64,000 nt of DNA from Neorhizobium sp. JUb45 (GCF_004343585.1 NZ_SLYW01000004.1:186001-250000), one strand, 5' to 3'. Counted from the first letter of the stretch, positions 48,095 through 57,566 are shown. A program made the numbers and translations. The notes: a model not told the origin generated them from the letters alone.

Positions 48095-49075
48095 TCAGGC
48101 GGCCTTGCCGGTATTCGTGAACTGACCTTGCGGGCGATAGTGCACGACATAATGCTGCAGCACGTTGGTCAGAAGTGTCGGCTGGATGCCGAGGCCGGAA
48201 AGCGTACGATCTTCCTTCGCAGCGTTGTCGGAAACCACGGTGTCGGTCCTCAGCAGTGTCACCTGGTCCGACGTCAGCGGCGGAGTGATCAACGGAACCG
48301 ACTGCGCGATCTTGCCGATCAGCGAAGCGATGCCGAAGGGCAGAGAAACAAAACTGCGCTTGCGACAGGTCACGCGCAAAATGGTCTCAAGACAGTTGCG
48401 GAAGGTCATGACTTCCGGGCCGCCGAGTTCATATGTGGTGCCGGTTGCCACCTTGCCATCGACCGAGCGGGCCACGGCTTCCGCGACATCACCGACGAAA
48501 ACCGGCTGGAATCTGGTCTTGCCGCCGCCGATCAGCGGCAGGAAGGGAAGGTTACGGGCCATGGCGGCAAATTTGTTGAAGAAATTGTCTTCCTTGCCGA
48601 ACACGATCGAAGGGCGAAGGATGACCGCATCCGGCAGGGCGGCCAGAATGGCCTGTTCACCGCGGCCCTTGGAACGGGCGTAGGAGGAGGCGGATTTCAC
48701 ATCGGCGCCGATCGCGGAAATATGGGTCAGCTTGGCGCCGGCCGCAGCGGTTGCTTCAGCGATCGCCTTGGCGCCAAGATCCTGCACGGCATCGAACTTG
48801 TTCTTGCCGCTCTCGAACAGGATGCCGACGCAGTTGACCACATGCGAAGCACCGGCAACGGCGCGATCGACCGATTGGCGGTTGCGCAGGTTGGCCTGCA
48901 TCAGTGCGATCTGGCCGGGATAACCGTCGGGACGCAGGAAACCGGCAAGATCAGGCCGGCGAACAGCGACGCGAATGCGGTAGCCGCGCTTGGCCAAAGC
49001 CCGCACCACATATCGTCCGACAAACCCAGAACCTCCAAAGACGGTAACGAGCGGCGGAAGATTGGACACGGTCAT
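48095..49075 (-). CDS. Complex I NDUFA9-like NAD(P)-binding protein
   Basis: A 326-aa atypical SDR with the nucleotide motif TVFGGSGFVGRYVVRAL (residues 11-27), HISAIGADVKSASSYARSKG (the Tyr/Lys region) and a long C-terminal helical part. It is close to mitochondrial NDUFA9 and related bacterial proteins, whose job is thought to be respiratory complex I assembly or quinone metabolism. GGAG precedes ATG 49075. Monocistronic. Confidence 0.88.
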   Translation of the reverse strand: MTVSNLPPLVTVFGGSGFVGRYVVRALAKRGYRIRVAVRRPDLAGFLRPDGYPGQIALMQANLRNRQSVDRAVAGASHVVNCVGILFESGKNKFDAVQDLGAKAIAEATAAAGAKLTHISAIGADVKSASSYARSKGRGEQAILAALPDAVILRPSIVFGKEDNFFNKFAAMARNLPFLPLIGGGKTRFQPVFVGDVAEAVARSVDGKVATGTTYELGGPEVMTFRNCLETILRVTCRKRSFVSLPFGIASLIGKIAQSVPLITPPLTSDQVTLLRTDTVVSDNAAKEDRTLSGLGIQPTLLTNVLQHYVVHYRPQGQFTNTGKAA

Positions 49076-49264
49076 GGCATGCTCCGGGAATGGGCCTGTG
49101 GCGGGTTGTCGCACTCTCTTAGCCGAAACGCGACGATACGTGAAGTGGTTGCGTGGCAATGACGAGCGCAATGTCCGCCACGAAAGAGACGATGCATATA
49201 GGATGAGGCTGCGCCTTGATCCTGAACAAAAGCGCCGCTGCGGTGCGCGGCAAAAACCGTTCGG

Positions 49265-49552
49265 TCAGACGCCTTCGACGACCAGCATGTCGGCATCGGC
49301 CACTTCCTGGCGGATTTTGGCAGCGGCCTGGTATTCCGGCGAATTGTAGCAGTCGATGGCCGCCTGAACGGACGGGAACTCGATCACCACATTGCGGCTG
49401 CGCGCCTCGCCCTCCAGATGGCTGACAGGGCCGCCGCGGGCCAGGAAATTCGCGCCAAAACGCTCAAAGGCCGGCTTGGCCGTCGCCACATAATCCTTGT
49501 AGCGCTCGGCATCGCGCACATCGACGCGCGCAATCCAATATCCTTTTGGCAT
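49265..49552 (-). CDS. DUF1330 family protein
   Basis: A 95-aa dimeric alpha/beta barrel-type protein (KGYWIARVDVRDAERYKDYV, RNVVIEFPSVQAAIDCYNSP). Function unknown; the fold resembles small monooxygenase-like ABM proteins. GAGGAG precedes ATG 49552. Follows pyrF by 24 bp on the same strand and is likely its operon partner. Confidence 0.9.
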   Translation of the reverse strand: MPKGYWIARVDVRDAERYKDYVATAKPAFERFGANFLARGGPVSHLEGEARSRNVVIEFPSVQAAIDCYNSPEYQAAAKIRQEVADADMLVVEGV

Positions 49553-49576
49553 GTTTTCTCCTCCCCGGTTCGACGC

Positions 49577-50290
49577 TCAGGCGTCGTTTGCAGGCCACAG
49601 TGCCTGTCGCATCTCTTCCAGAATGGCGTCCGCCGCCTGTTTCGGCTCAGCCGCCTTGACGATCGGGCGGGCGACCACGAGATGGGTCGAACCGGCCTTC
49701 AGCGCATCGTAGGGTGTGACGACACGTTTCTGGTCGCCGGCGTCAGTGCCTTTGGGGCGAATACCGGGCGTGACGATCGCCATGCCGGAATCGCCGAGTA
49801 TGTCGCGAACAACAGAGGATTCTTCCGCCGAGCAGACGATGCCGCCCATGCCGGCTTCGCGCGCCTGTGTTGCGCGAATGCGCACCAGTTCTTCCGGCGA
49901 GTGGGCATAACCGGCTTCCGTCAGGTCGGCCGCATCCATCGAGGTCAGCACCGTCACGCCGAGAAGGCAGAGGTTGGAGCCCTTCGCGGCTTCCACGGCG
50001 GCGCGCATCGCCTTCGGATAGGCATGCAGCGTCAGCATGGTCATGCCCATGCCGGCAATCGCCTCGACGCCCTTCGCCACCGTGTTGTCGATGTCGAGCA
50101 GCTTCATGTCGAGGAAGACTTTTTTACCGTCTTTTGCCAGATCGCGCGCCAGTTCCAGGCCGCCGATAAAGGCCAGCTGGTGGCCGATCTTGTAGAAGGA
50201 AACGCTGTCGCCGAGTGTGGCAACCATGGCTTCGGCTTCTGCAATGGTGGGAATATCCAGGCCTACGATCAGTCGGTCACGTGCGCTCAT
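49577..50290 (-). CDS. pyrF: Orotidine 5'-phosphate decarboxylase
   Basis: A 237-aa TIM-barrel enzyme that makes UMP from OMP. The catalytic Lys/Asp array is seen in [18 protein letters not shown], and [15 protein letters not shown] binds the phosphate. Starts at ATG 50290 with GGGAG upstream, only three bases after the stop codon of the phosphatase-like gene. Downstream of pmtA and that gene in one run. Confidence 0.96.
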   Translation of the reverse strand: MSARDRLIVGLDIPTIAEAEAMVATLGDSVSFYKIGHQLAFIGGLELARDLAKDGKKVFLDMKLLDIDNTVAKGVEAIAGMGMTMLTLHAYPKAMRAAVEAAKGSNLCLLGVTVLTSMDAADLTEAGYAHSPEELVRIRATQAREAGMGGIVCSAEESSVVRDILGDSGMAIVTPGIRPKGTDAGDQKRVVTPYDALKAGSTHLVVARPIVKAAEPKQAADAILEEMRQALWPANDA

Positions 50291-50293
50291 GGT

Positions 50294-50881
50294 TCAAACT
50301 CCCTGCCAGATATCGATAGGGGTCCAGTCGCATGAGATGGCGCGGTTCGCAAGATCAAAGCAGAAGAGATTGCCGCCGCCAGCAGGTTGATCGCCATCGC
50401 GGGAAATCGGCTTTCCGGCCAGATGGCATTTCAGAAGCGTCCCGACGCCGCCATGGCCAACGAAGGCGATCGGCATGTCGGGATTGTGGTCGGACAGAAT
50501 ACGCTCCACCGCCGAGACGATCCGCGACTGCGCGTCGATGGCGCGTTCCCATCCTTCAAAACTGTCGTGCGGATGGGAAAAGAACCAGTCGGCCGCCTTT
50601 TCGAATTCCGGCGGGCTCAAAAATCCGGTCGCCGAGCGGTCGTTTTCATGGCTGTCCGGCGCGATCATGATCGGGATGTCATTGGCGGCCGCCAGTATCT
50701 CGGCCGTCTCGATCGCCTTGGTCTCGTCGCTGGAAACGATCCGCCCCAGCTGTTTCGCCCAGCCGGAGAGTGCGGCCTGTTGCGCGCGTGCCCGCCCGAT
50801 ATCGGAAAGGCCCCAAAGCGGCACCGGCGCGGCCGGATCGATCCGCACCTGCGGGTGGGTGATATAAAGACCGCGGCTCAC
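50294..50881 (-). CDS. Histidine phosphatase-like protein with altered active site
   Basis: A 195-aa protein of the phosphoglycerate-mutase/histidine phosphatase fold from GTG 50881 (5 bases after the pmtA stop). At the N-terminal RHG position it has YITHPQVRID: the His remains but Arg and Gly are replaced. The second His in FVGHGGVG and a weak KAIETAEIL (normally RAxxTA) are present. It may be catalytically weak or have a changed substrate. Frame extends to 50908, inside pmtA. Member of the pmtA-pyrF run. Confidence 0.8.
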   Translation of the reverse strand: MSRGLYITHPQVRIDPAAPVPLWGLSDIGRARAQQAALSGWAKQLGRIVSSDETKAIETAEILAAANDIPIMIAPDSHENDRSATGFLSPPEFEKAADWFFSHPHDSFEGWERAIDAQSRIVSAVERILSDHNPDMPIAFVGHGGVGTLLKCHLAGKPISRDGDQPAGGGNLFCFDLANRAISCDWTPIDIWQGV

Positions 50882-50886
50882 GACCG

Positions 50887-51480
50887 TCAGCCGCGGGTAT
50901 AGACCCACAACTGCGCCGGCGGGATATTGCGTACGACAAAATCGTAATGCTTGATCTTGTAACGATCAGGCTTGGCGATCACCGGCGAGATCGGACCATA
51001 GGTGATCTGCATGAATGGGCGTCCGGCGGGCATGCGGTCGAGCGCGCTTTCCAGAAGCGCGATGCGGCGCTCCATCGGGAAGCTCAAAAGCGGAATGGCG
51101 GAGATCACGCTGTCGAAAATCACGCCGCTCTTGTCGCCAAGCGTCTTGTCGAGATCGAAAGCGTCGCCGTTGACGAAATGGACGCCCGGATAGGCTTTGA
51201 CGAGGTTCTGGTAGAAGTCGGTGGAATATTCGATCGAGACCAGATTGTCCGGCGCGACGCCGCGCTCAAGAATGGCCTTGGTGATGACACCGGTGCCGGG
51301 ACCGAGTTCGAGAACCGGCAGGCCGGAAGCCGGATTGATGACGCTGGCCATGCGTTTGGCGGTAATGGACGAGGTCGGGCAGATTGCGCCGACGCTTTTC
51401 GGGCCATCCATCCAGCCCTTGAAGAAACGGATCTCCTCGTCAAACTTGCGGCCGAGCCGTTCCTTCAAACGTAGTTCCAT
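50887..51480 (-). CDS. pmtA: Phospholipid N-methyltransferase
   Basis: A 197-aa SAM-dependent methyltransferase of the Agrobacterium PmtA type. The SAM site is LELGPGTGVITKAIL, and an amphipathic basic N-terminus (ELRLKERLGRKFDEEIRFFK) is the known membrane-binding helix of this family. It converts phosphatidylethanolamine stepwise to phosphatidylcholine at the inner membrane. ATG 51480. First gene of a run with the phosphatase-like gene, pyrF and DUF1330. Confidence 0.95.
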   Translation of the reverse strand: MELRLKERLGRKFDEEIRFFKGWMDGPKSVGAICPTSSITAKRMASVINPASGLPVLELGPGTGVITKAILERGVAPDNLVSIEYSTDFYQNLVKAYPGVHFVNGDAFDLDKTLGDKSGVIFDSVISAIPLLSFPMERRIALLESALDRMPAGRPFMQITYGPISPVIAKPDRYKIKHYDFVVRNIPPAQLWVYTRG

Positions 51481-51567
51481 CCGTCCGTCTCCTGGTTATT
51501 TGGCAGCGTTTTATGTGGGCGCAAATGTCGCCAAAACAAGGCAAAATGTCGCTCATGGAAAATACGA

Positions 51568-51595
51568 TAAAAAAAGGCGGTCATCGCTGACCGCC
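51568..51595 (-). terminator. Intrinsic terminator after dnaN
   Basis: On the minus strand GGCGGTCA (51595-51588) pairs with TGACCGCC (51583-51576) around a four-base loop, followed by TTTTTT. Confidence 0.92.
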
Positions 51596-51605
51596 CTGAT
51601 CAATC

Positions 51606-52724
51606 CTAGACGCGCATCGGCATCAGAACATAGAGCGCATCGTCTCCCGCAGTATCGCGAACCAGCGTCGGAGAGCCGGCATCAGCCAGCATGAAGATCG
51701 CATCCTCACCCGAAAGCTGGGCGGTGATGTCCAGCAAGTACTTGGCGTTGAAACCGATTTCCATCGGATCGTTCTCGTAGGCGACAGCCACTTCTTCCGT
51801 CGCGCTGCCCGAATCCGGGTTGTTGACGGTCAGCGTCAGCTGGCCTTCGGTCAGCGCCAGCTTTACGGCACGGCCACGCTCGGACGAGATGGTCGAAACG
51901 CGGTCGACGGCGCGTGTAAAGCTCTGGCAATCGACGCGCATTTCCTTGTCGTTGCCGGTCGGGATGACGCGCTGGTAATCCGGGAACGTGCCGTCGATCA
52001 GCTTTGACGTCATGATGATCTCGCCGATCGTCAGGCGGATCTTTGCGTCCGACAGTTCGACGGTCACGACGACTTCCGGGTTGTCGACCAGCTTCTGCAG
52101 TTCACCGACCGTCTTGCGCGGGATGATGATGCCCGGCATGCCTTCCGAACCGGACGGTGCTTCCACGTCGGCGCGGGCCAGACGGTGACCGTCGGTGGCG
52201 ACGGCGCGCAGCTTCAGCGCACCACCGGCTTCGATCGTGTGGAAGAAGATGCCGTTCAGGTAATACCGGGTCTCTTCGGTCGAGATCGCAAACTGGGTGC
52301 GCTCGATCAGCATTTTCAGATCAGTCGCCTTCAGCTTGAACGTATGGCTGAACGTGCCGGCGGTGAGGTCCGGGAAATCCGATTCCGGCAGGCACTGCAG
52401 CGAGAACTTTGAACGACCGGACTGCACGGTCATGGAGCCGCCATCCGGCGTGGTCGCCAGCATCACTTCCGAACCATCCGGCAGCTTGCGGACGATTTCA
52501 TAGAGAAGATGGGCCGGAACCGTGGTGGCGCCTGCCTGCTCGACCATGGCCGGAACGCCCTCGGTGATTTCGAGATCGAGGTCGGTTGCCTTCAGTTCGA
52601 GGTTGGCGCCGGAAGCGCGCATCAGAACGTTCGACAGGATCGGGATCGTATTCCGGCGCTCGACCACGCGGTGAACGTGGTTCAGCGACTTCAGAAGGTT
52701 GGATCGCTCAAGAGTAATACGCAT
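51606..52724 (-). CDS. dnaN: DNA polymerase III beta sliding clamp
   Basis: A 372-aa clamp subunit with three repeats of the clamp fold and the conserved ends MRITLERSNLLKSLNHVHRV, RYYLNGIFFHTI, GTFPDYQRVIPTGNDKEM and a YVLMPMRV C-terminus. It encircles DNA as a dimer to tether polymerase III. The standard length and ATG 52724 are clear; upstream frame has no clamp sequence. It is not next to dnaA here, as is usual in Rhizobiaceae. Confidence 0.98.
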   Translation of the reverse strand: MRITLERSNLLKSLNHVHRVVERRNTIPILSNVLMRASGANLELKATDLDLEITEGVPAMVEQAGATTVPAHLLYEIVRKLPDGSEVMLATTPDGGSMTVQSGRSKFSLQCLPESDFPDLTAGTFSHTFKLKATDLKMLIERTQFAISTEETRYYLNGIFFHTIEAGGALKLRAVATDGHRLARADVEAPSGSEGMPGIIIPRKTVGELQKLVDNPEVVVTVELSDAKIRLTIGEIIMTSKLIDGTFPDYQRVIPTGNDKEMRVDCQSFTRAVDRVSTISSERGRAVKLALTEGQLTLTVNNPDSGSATEEVAVAYENDPMEIGFNAKYLLDITAQLSGEDAIFMLADAGSPTLVRDTAGDDALYVLMPMRV

Positions 52725-52990
52725 GGACGCTATCGCTTTCGACCGTGCCGGACCGGAGACCGGACCGTATGTTATTGTCGTCCGCCGGTGAGGCGGATGG
52801 ATGTGGACGGGCAAAATGGCAGACATTTGCTCGCAAACGCAAGAGGGTGAAGGCACCTGCCATACCAATTCGGTCCTGCGCTCCGACAATGCGCACAGAA
52901 AAGCGCCGACCCCGAGGCCTTGCTGTGGCTTGCCGAACAGCGGAGCCTCGCCCATAAAGGCGGCCAATGCATGAAAAAGAGAGAATACCA

Positions 52991-53920
52991 GTGACGGAAG
53001 AGACGAAGACGCCCATGCTCGGTTACCGGGTCGCAAACACGTTTGTGCCGGCCCGGCCGCTGGAGCCTGCGCTCTATCTGGTCGCAACCCCGATCGGCAA
53101 TCTTGGCGATATCACGCTGCGGGCACTGGAAACGCTTGCCGGTGCCGATGTTCTGGCCTGCGAGGACACGCGTGTCACCCGCGTGCTGCTCGACCGTTTC
53201 GGTATCGTCAACAAGCCCTATGCCTACCACGAGCACAATGCCGATGAGGTCGGGCCAAAACTGCTGGCGGCGCTGGAAGGCGGCAAGTCGGTGGCACTGG
53301 TCTCGGATGCCGGCACGCCTCTGGTGTCGGATCCCGGTTACCGTCTCGGCCAGCTGGCGATTACTGCCGGCTTTCGCGTTGTGCCCATTCCGGGCGCCTC
53401 GGCGCCGCTTGCAGCTCTGGTCGGTTCCGGCCAGCCCTCGGATGCGTTTCTGTTTGCCGGTTTCCTGCCGGTCAAGGAAAAGGGACGCCGCGACCGTCTC
53501 GCGGAATTGTCCAAGATCCCGTCGACGCTGATCTTTTTCGAAAGCCCGCACCGCATTGCCGCAACGCTCACCTCGGCGGCGGATGTGCTGGGCCGGGAGC
53601 GCGAAGCCTGCGTCTGCCGCGAACTCACCAAGACGTTTGAGGAGTTTCGACGTGGCACGCTCGGTGAACTGGCGGATTACTATAATGAGGATGGGCGCAC
53701 GGTGAAGGGCGAGATCGTCCTTGTTGTCGGCCCGCCGGATTATGATGACGTGCCGGGTGCGGTCGAGGTGGATGTGCTTTTGCGCGAGCTTGCCAGCACC
53801 ATGCAGACCTCGAAGGCGGCAGCCGAGGCGGCTCGTCTTACCGGCCTGTCTAAAAAGGATCTGTATCAGCGCCTTATTGCCCTGAAGGGAGAGGATGAGC
53901 CCGGCCAGCCAGAAAGCTGA
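52991..53920 (+). CDS. rsmI: 16S rRNA (cytidine-1402-2'-O)-methyltransferase
   Basis: A 309-aa tetrapyrrole-methylase-fold enzyme with LYLVATPIGNLGDITLRAL, CEDTRVTRVLLDRF, SDAGTPLVSDPGYRL and FFESPHRIAATL. With RsmH it modifies C1402 in the ribosomal P site. GTG 52991 has an AGAGAG-like site; ATG 52967 (AAGG upstream, 8 residues longer) is an equally possible start. Divergent from dnaN; the downstream yraN overlaps its end by 26 bases. Confidence 0.94.
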   Translation: MTEETKTPMLGYRVANTFVPARPLEPALYLVATPIGNLGDITLRALETLAGADVLACEDTRVTRVLLDRFGIVNKPYAYHEHNADEVGPKLLAALEGGKSVALVSDAGTPLVSDPGYRLGQLAITAGFRVVPIPGASAPLAALVGSGQPSDAFLFAGFLPVKEKGRRDRLAELSKIPSTLIFFESPHRIAATLTSAADVLGREREACVCRELTKTFEEFRRGTLGELADYYNEDGRTVKGEIVLVVGPPDYDDVPGAVEVDVLLRELASTMQTSKAAAEAARLTGLSKKDLYQRLIALKGEDEPGQPES

Positions 53921-54275
53921 TCGACGGGAAAGTCGCCGTCGCGCCGAACGCCGGGGCCATTGGTCCGAATATCTGGCGGCGGTCTTTCTGTTGCTGAAGG
54001 GCTACCGCATCCTCAGCCTGCGCTACAAAGCAAAGAGCGGCGAGATCGATATCATCGTCCGCAAACGTGATCTGGTTGCCTTTGTCGAGGTCAAGGCGCG
54101 GCGGGCGGAAGGGCTTGCGATCGATGCCGTTGGCTACGAAACGCAGAAACGCATCCGTGCCGCTTCCGACCAATGGCTGTCACGCAGGCGTGATGCGCAT
54201 CTCCTGACGCTTCGATATGATGTCGTCGCGGTGCTGCCGGGCCGTTTTCCCAAGCATTTTCAGGACGCTTTCTGA
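53895..54275 (+). CDS. yraN: YraN family (UPF0102) nuclease-like protein
   Basis: A 126-aa protein of the restriction endonuclease-like fold. It shows AERRGHWSEYLAAVFLLLKG, the catalytic-like GEIDIIVRKRDLVAFVEVKAR (Asp...Glu-Val-Lys) and a helical C-terminus. The biological role is uncertain; possible Holliday junction or DNA repair function. Overlaps the rsmI end, the standard pairing in proteobacteria. Confidence 0.93.
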   Translation: MSPASQKADRRESRRRAERRGHWSEYLAAVFLLLKGYRILSLRYKAKSGEIDIIVRKRDLVAFVEVKARRAEGLAIDAVGYETQKRIRAASDQWLSRRRDAHLLTLRYDVVAVLPGRFPKHFQDAF

Positions 54276-54320
54276 AGGAATTGCAATGCTGTGCAAAGAG
54301 CTTAAGGCCTTGTAATCGTT

Positions 54321-54353
54321 CTGTCATAAATTCGTAGCTTTACCGTCACACAA
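54321..54353 (+). promoter_or_regulatory. Candidate Pho box upstream of ugpB
   Basis: Three 11-base units in register: CTGTCATAAAT (54321-54331), a degenerate TCGTAGCTTTA and CCGTCACACAA (54343-54353). The first and last match the TGTCA-type PhoB repeat. It lies 50-82 bases before ugpB. PhoB control of ugp is established in rhizobia; use of this site is inferred. Confidence 0.5.
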
Positions 54354-54402
54354 GGGCACTATCCCTCCCTCACCATTAACTGGCGGAGAGGGGTCTACTC
54401 CC

Positions 54403-55731
54403 ATGATGAAGAAGCTTGTTCTGACTGCTGCCGCAGTCGCGCTGTCTGCAACCACGTCGTTGGCTGCGACCGAAGTCACCTGGTGGCACGCCATGGGTGG
54501 CGAGCTTGGCAAGAAGCTCGAGGAAGTTGCTCAGAAGTTCAACGAAAGCCAGAGCGAATACAAGGTCGTTCCGGTCTTCAAGGGTACCTATCCGGAAACC
54601 CTGACGGCTGCCATCGCCGCTTTCCGCGCCGGTCAGCAGCCTGCCATCGTGCAGGTCTTCGAAGTCGGTACGGGCACCATGATGGCCGCCAAGGGCGCCG
54701 TCTACCCGGTCTATCAGGTCATGAAGGACGCCGGTGAGCCTTGGGATACCAAGGGCTTCCTCGCTCCGGTTACCGGTTATTATTCGGACGCCAGCGGCAA
54801 CATCCTGTCGATGCCGTTCAATTCGTCGACGCCGATCATGTATTACAACAAGGACGTCTTCAAGAAGGCTGGCCTTGATCCGGAAGTCGCGCCGAAGACC
54901 TGGGCTGAACTTGCCACCATGGGCAAGAAGATCGTCGACAGTGGCGCTGCCACCTGCGGCTTCACGCTGAGCTATGCTGCCACCTGGGTTGGTCTCGAAA
55001 ACTACTCTGCCATTCAGGACCTGCCTTTCGGCACCCTGCAGAACGGTTTTGGCGGCACCAAGACCGAATTCACCTTCAACGGCCCGAACCAGGCCAAGTT
55101 CTGGGACGGCCTGAAGAAGGCTCAGGACGACAAGGTCTTCAAGTACGGTGGTCCGGGCGGCGCGGCTGAATCGGCTCCGATGTTCTATTCGCAGCAATGC
55201 GCCGTCTATATGGGTTCGTCCGCTTCGCGCGCCGGCGTCATCAACAACGCCAAGGGCTTCCAGGTCGGCTTCGCGCCGATGCCTTACGACGATACCGTCA
55301 CCAAGGAGCCGAAGAACTCGATCATCGGCGGCGCCACCCTGTGGACGCTGAACGGCCAGAAGGACAAGAACGTCTACAAGGGCGTTGCCAAGTTCTTTAC
55401 CTACCTGTCGAAGCCGGAAGTCCAGGCCGACTGGCACCAGTTCACCGGTTACCTGCCGATCACCAACGCTGCTTACGAACTCGGCCAGTCCCAGGGCTAC
55501 TACGCCAAGAACCCGGGTTCCGACATCGCCATCAAGCAGATCATGCGCGGCACGCCGTCCGACAACTCCAAGGGTGTTCGTTTCGGCAACCTGACGCAGA
55601 TCCGCGATCTGGTCGACCAGCAGTTCGAAGCTGTCCTGTCCGGCAAGAAGACCGGCCAGCAGGCTCTCGATGAAGCAGCCAAGCAGGGCAATGCCATCCT
55701 GCGCGAATTCGAAGCTGCAAACTCGAACTAA
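54403..55731 (+). CDS. ugpB: sn-glycerol-3-phosphate ABC transporter, substrate-binding protein
   Basis: A 442-aa periplasmic binding protein with a signal peptide (cut after SLAA). It shows TEVTWWHAMGGELGKKLEEV, NIL-SMPFNSSTPIMYYNKD-type (SMPFNSSTPIMYYNKDVFKK) and WTLNGQKDKNVYKGVAKFF, all typical of UgpB. It binds glycerol-3-phosphate or glycerophosphodiesters for import when phosphate is short. An intrinsic terminator follows, so the binding protein is made in excess over the membrane parts. A Pho box lies upstream. Confidence 0.95.
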   Translation: MMKKLVLTAAAVALSATTSLAATEVTWWHAMGGELGKKLEEVAQKFNESQSEYKVVPVFKGTYPETLTAAIAAFRAGQQPAIVQVFEVGTGTMMAAKGAVYPVYQVMKDAGEPWDTKGFLAPVTGYYSDASGNILSMPFNSSTPIMYYNKDVFKKAGLDPEVAPKTWAELATMGKKIVDSGAATCGFTLSYAATWVGLENYSAIQDLPFGTLQNGFGGTKTEFTFNGPNQAKFWDGLKKAQDDKVFKYGGPGGAAESAPMFYSQQCAVYMGSSASRAGVINNAKGFQVGFAPMPYDDTVTKEPKNSIIGGATLWTLNGQKDKNVYKGVAKFFTYLSKPEVQADWHQFTGYLPITNAAYELGQSQGYYAKNPGSDIAIKQIMRGTPSDNSKGVRFGNLTQIRDLVDQQFEAVLSGKKTGQQALDEAAKQGNAILREFEAANSN

Positions 55732-55750
55732 GCTTCGTCCAACGTCACGA

Positions 55751-55780
55751 AACCCTCCCCGCCAGCGGGGAGGGTCTTTT
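55751..55780 (+). terminator. Attenuating terminator between ugpB and ugpA
   Basis: CCCTCCCCG (from 55753) pairs with CGGGGAGGG (to 55774) around a CCAG-like loop, followed by TCTTTTA. Partial read-through would give high UgpB and lower UgpA/E/C. Confidence 0.85.
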
Positions 55781-55820
55781 ATTGGGGCCTGTTTTCGGGC
55801 CTGTCTTGATCGGGATCGTC

Positions 55821-56705
55821 ATGCAGACAAAGCGCACTGTCTTCCAGGCTCGGCTGCTGCCCTACGCGCTGCTCGCGCCGCAGCTCATCATCACATTGAT
55901 CTTCTTCGTCTGGCCGGCCCTGCAGGCCGTTCGACAGTCATTCATGCGTGAAGATCCGTTCGGCCTCAGCGAAAAATTCGTCTGGTTTCAGAATTACACG
56001 CGCCTGATCGGCGATGCTTCTTACCTCAATTCGCTCAGCGTCACTTTCGTGTTCGCTGCCGGCGTCACCGCCGTGTCGATGACCGTGTCGCTGCTGTTTG
56101 CCGTCTGCGTCAATCGCGCCATCAAGTCGGGCCGTTTCTACACGACCATGCTGGTCTGGCCTTATGCGCTGGCGCCGGCTGCCTCCGGTCTTCTCTGGTG
56201 GTTCATGTTCAACCCCAGCGTCGGCCTCATTCCCTATGTGCTGAACATGGTCGGTTATGACTGGAACCATCGCCTGCACGAGGGCGATGCCATGATCCTG
56301 ATCATCATCGCCGCGTCCTGGAAGCAGATTTCCTACAATTTCCTGTTCTTTGTTGCCGGCCTGCAGTCCGTGCCGCATTCTTTGACGGAAGCGGCCGCGA
56401 TCGATGGTGCCGGCCCGGTCAAGCGTTTCTGGACGGTGGTTTTCCCGCTTTTGTCGCCGACCGCCTTCTTCCTGGCCGTCATCAACATCACCTATGCGAT
56501 GTTCGATACGCTGCCGATCATCGATGCCGTCACCACCGGCGGCCCGTCGCAGTCCACCAACATTCTCGTTTACAAGGTTTATGCCGATGGCTTCATCGGT
56601 CTCAGCCTCGGCCCGTCCGCCGCGCAATCCGTCGTCCTGATGCTGATCGTGGTCCTTCTCACCGTCGTCCAGTTCCGCTGGGTCGAGCGCAAAGTCCAGT
56701 ATTGA
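55821..56705 (+). CDS. ugpA: sn-glycerol-3-phosphate ABC transporter, permease UgpA
   Basis: A 294-aa permease with six helices and the EAA loop EAAAIDGAGPVKRFWTVVFP. Start ATG 55821; an upstream form to 55782 overlaps the terminator. Sequence such as LPYALLAPQLIITLIFFVWP is diagnostic of MalF-like UgpA. With UgpE it forms the channel. Confidence 0.93.
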   Translation: MQTKRTVFQARLLPYALLAPQLIITLIFFVWPALQAVRQSFMREDPFGLSEKFVWFQNYTRLIGDASYLNSLSVTFVFAAGVTAVSMTVSLLFAVCVNRAIKSGRFYTTMLVWPYALAPAASGLLWWFMFNPSVGLIPYVLNMVGYDWNHRLHEGDAMILIIIAASWKQISYNFLFFVAGLQSVPHSLTEAAAIDGAGPVKRFWTVVFPLLSPTAFFLAVINITYAMFDTLPIIDAVTTGGPSQSTNILVYKVYADGFIGLSLGPSAAQSVVLMLIVVLLTVVQFRWVERKVQY

Positions 56706-56715
56706 GGCGCCGCAG

Positions 56716-57564
56716 ATGGTCGAAAATCGTCCCTTCCTTTCCTTCCTCACCCATCTCGTGCTGATCGTCGGCGTGCTGATCGTGGTCTTCCCGGTCTATC
56801 TCGCCTTCATCGCCTCGACGCATGGCCCGACCGACTTCATGAGCGGCCTCGTGCCGCTGCTGCCGGGCGATCAGATGGTCGCCAATTACGGCTATCTGCT
56901 CGGTTCCGGTGAATCGACGGCCGGTGCGCCGCCGTTTACGCTGATGCTGCTCAACAGCCTGTGGATGGCGCTGCTGATCGCCTTCGGCAAGATTTCCATC
57001 TCCATCCTGTCGGCCTTCGCCATCGTCTATTTCCGCTTTCCGCTGAGAACGGTCGCCTTCTGGGTGATCTTCATGACGCTGATGCTGCCGATCGAGGTAC
57101 GCATCCTGCCGACCTACAAGGTGGTCGCCGATCTGGGCATGCTGAATTCCTATTCCGGCCTCGTCATTCCGGTCATTGCCTCGGCCACCGCAACCTTCCT
57201 GTTCCGCCAGTTCTTTCTGACTGTGCCGGAAGAATTGATGGAAGCCGCCCGCGTCGATGGTGCCGGCCCGATGAAATTTTTCCGCGACATCCTGCTTCCG
57301 CTGTCGCGCACCAATATCGCCGCTCTCTTCATCATCATGTTCATCTACGGATGGAACCAGTATCTCTGGCCGATGCTGATCACCACGGAGCCGCACTATT
57401 ACACCGTCGTCATGGGCATCAAGCGTCTCGCCAACGTGCTCGACGGCGACAATCAATGGAACCTCGTGATGACGGGCGTCATCCTGGCGGGCCTGCCGCC
57501 GGTTCTCGTCATCATCTTCATGCAGCGCCTTTTCGTCAAAGGCCTGGTTGAAACGGAGAAATGA
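56716..57564 (+). CDS. ugpE: sn-glycerol-3-phosphate ABC transporter, permease UgpE
   Basis: A 282-aa six-helix permease of the MalG type. EAA loop: [41 protein letters not shown] lies in the last loop. GAGG precedes ATG 56716, 10 bases after ugpA. The stop codon overlaps the ugpC start region (ATGA). Confidence 0.95.
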   Translation: MVENRPFLSFLTHLVLIVGVLIVVFPVYLAFIASTHGPTDFMSGLVPLLPGDQMVANYGYLLGSGESTAGAPPFTLMLLNSLWMALLIAFGKISISILSAFAIVYFRFPLRTVAFWVIFMTLMLPIEVRILPTYKVVADLGMLNSYSGLVIPVIASATATFLFRQFFLTVPEELMEAARVDGAGPMKFFRDILLPLSRTNIAALFIIMFIYGWNQYLWPMLITTEPHYYTVVMGIKRLANVLDGDNQWNLVMTGVILAGLPPVLVIIFMQRLFVKGLVETEK

Positions 57565-57566
57565 TC

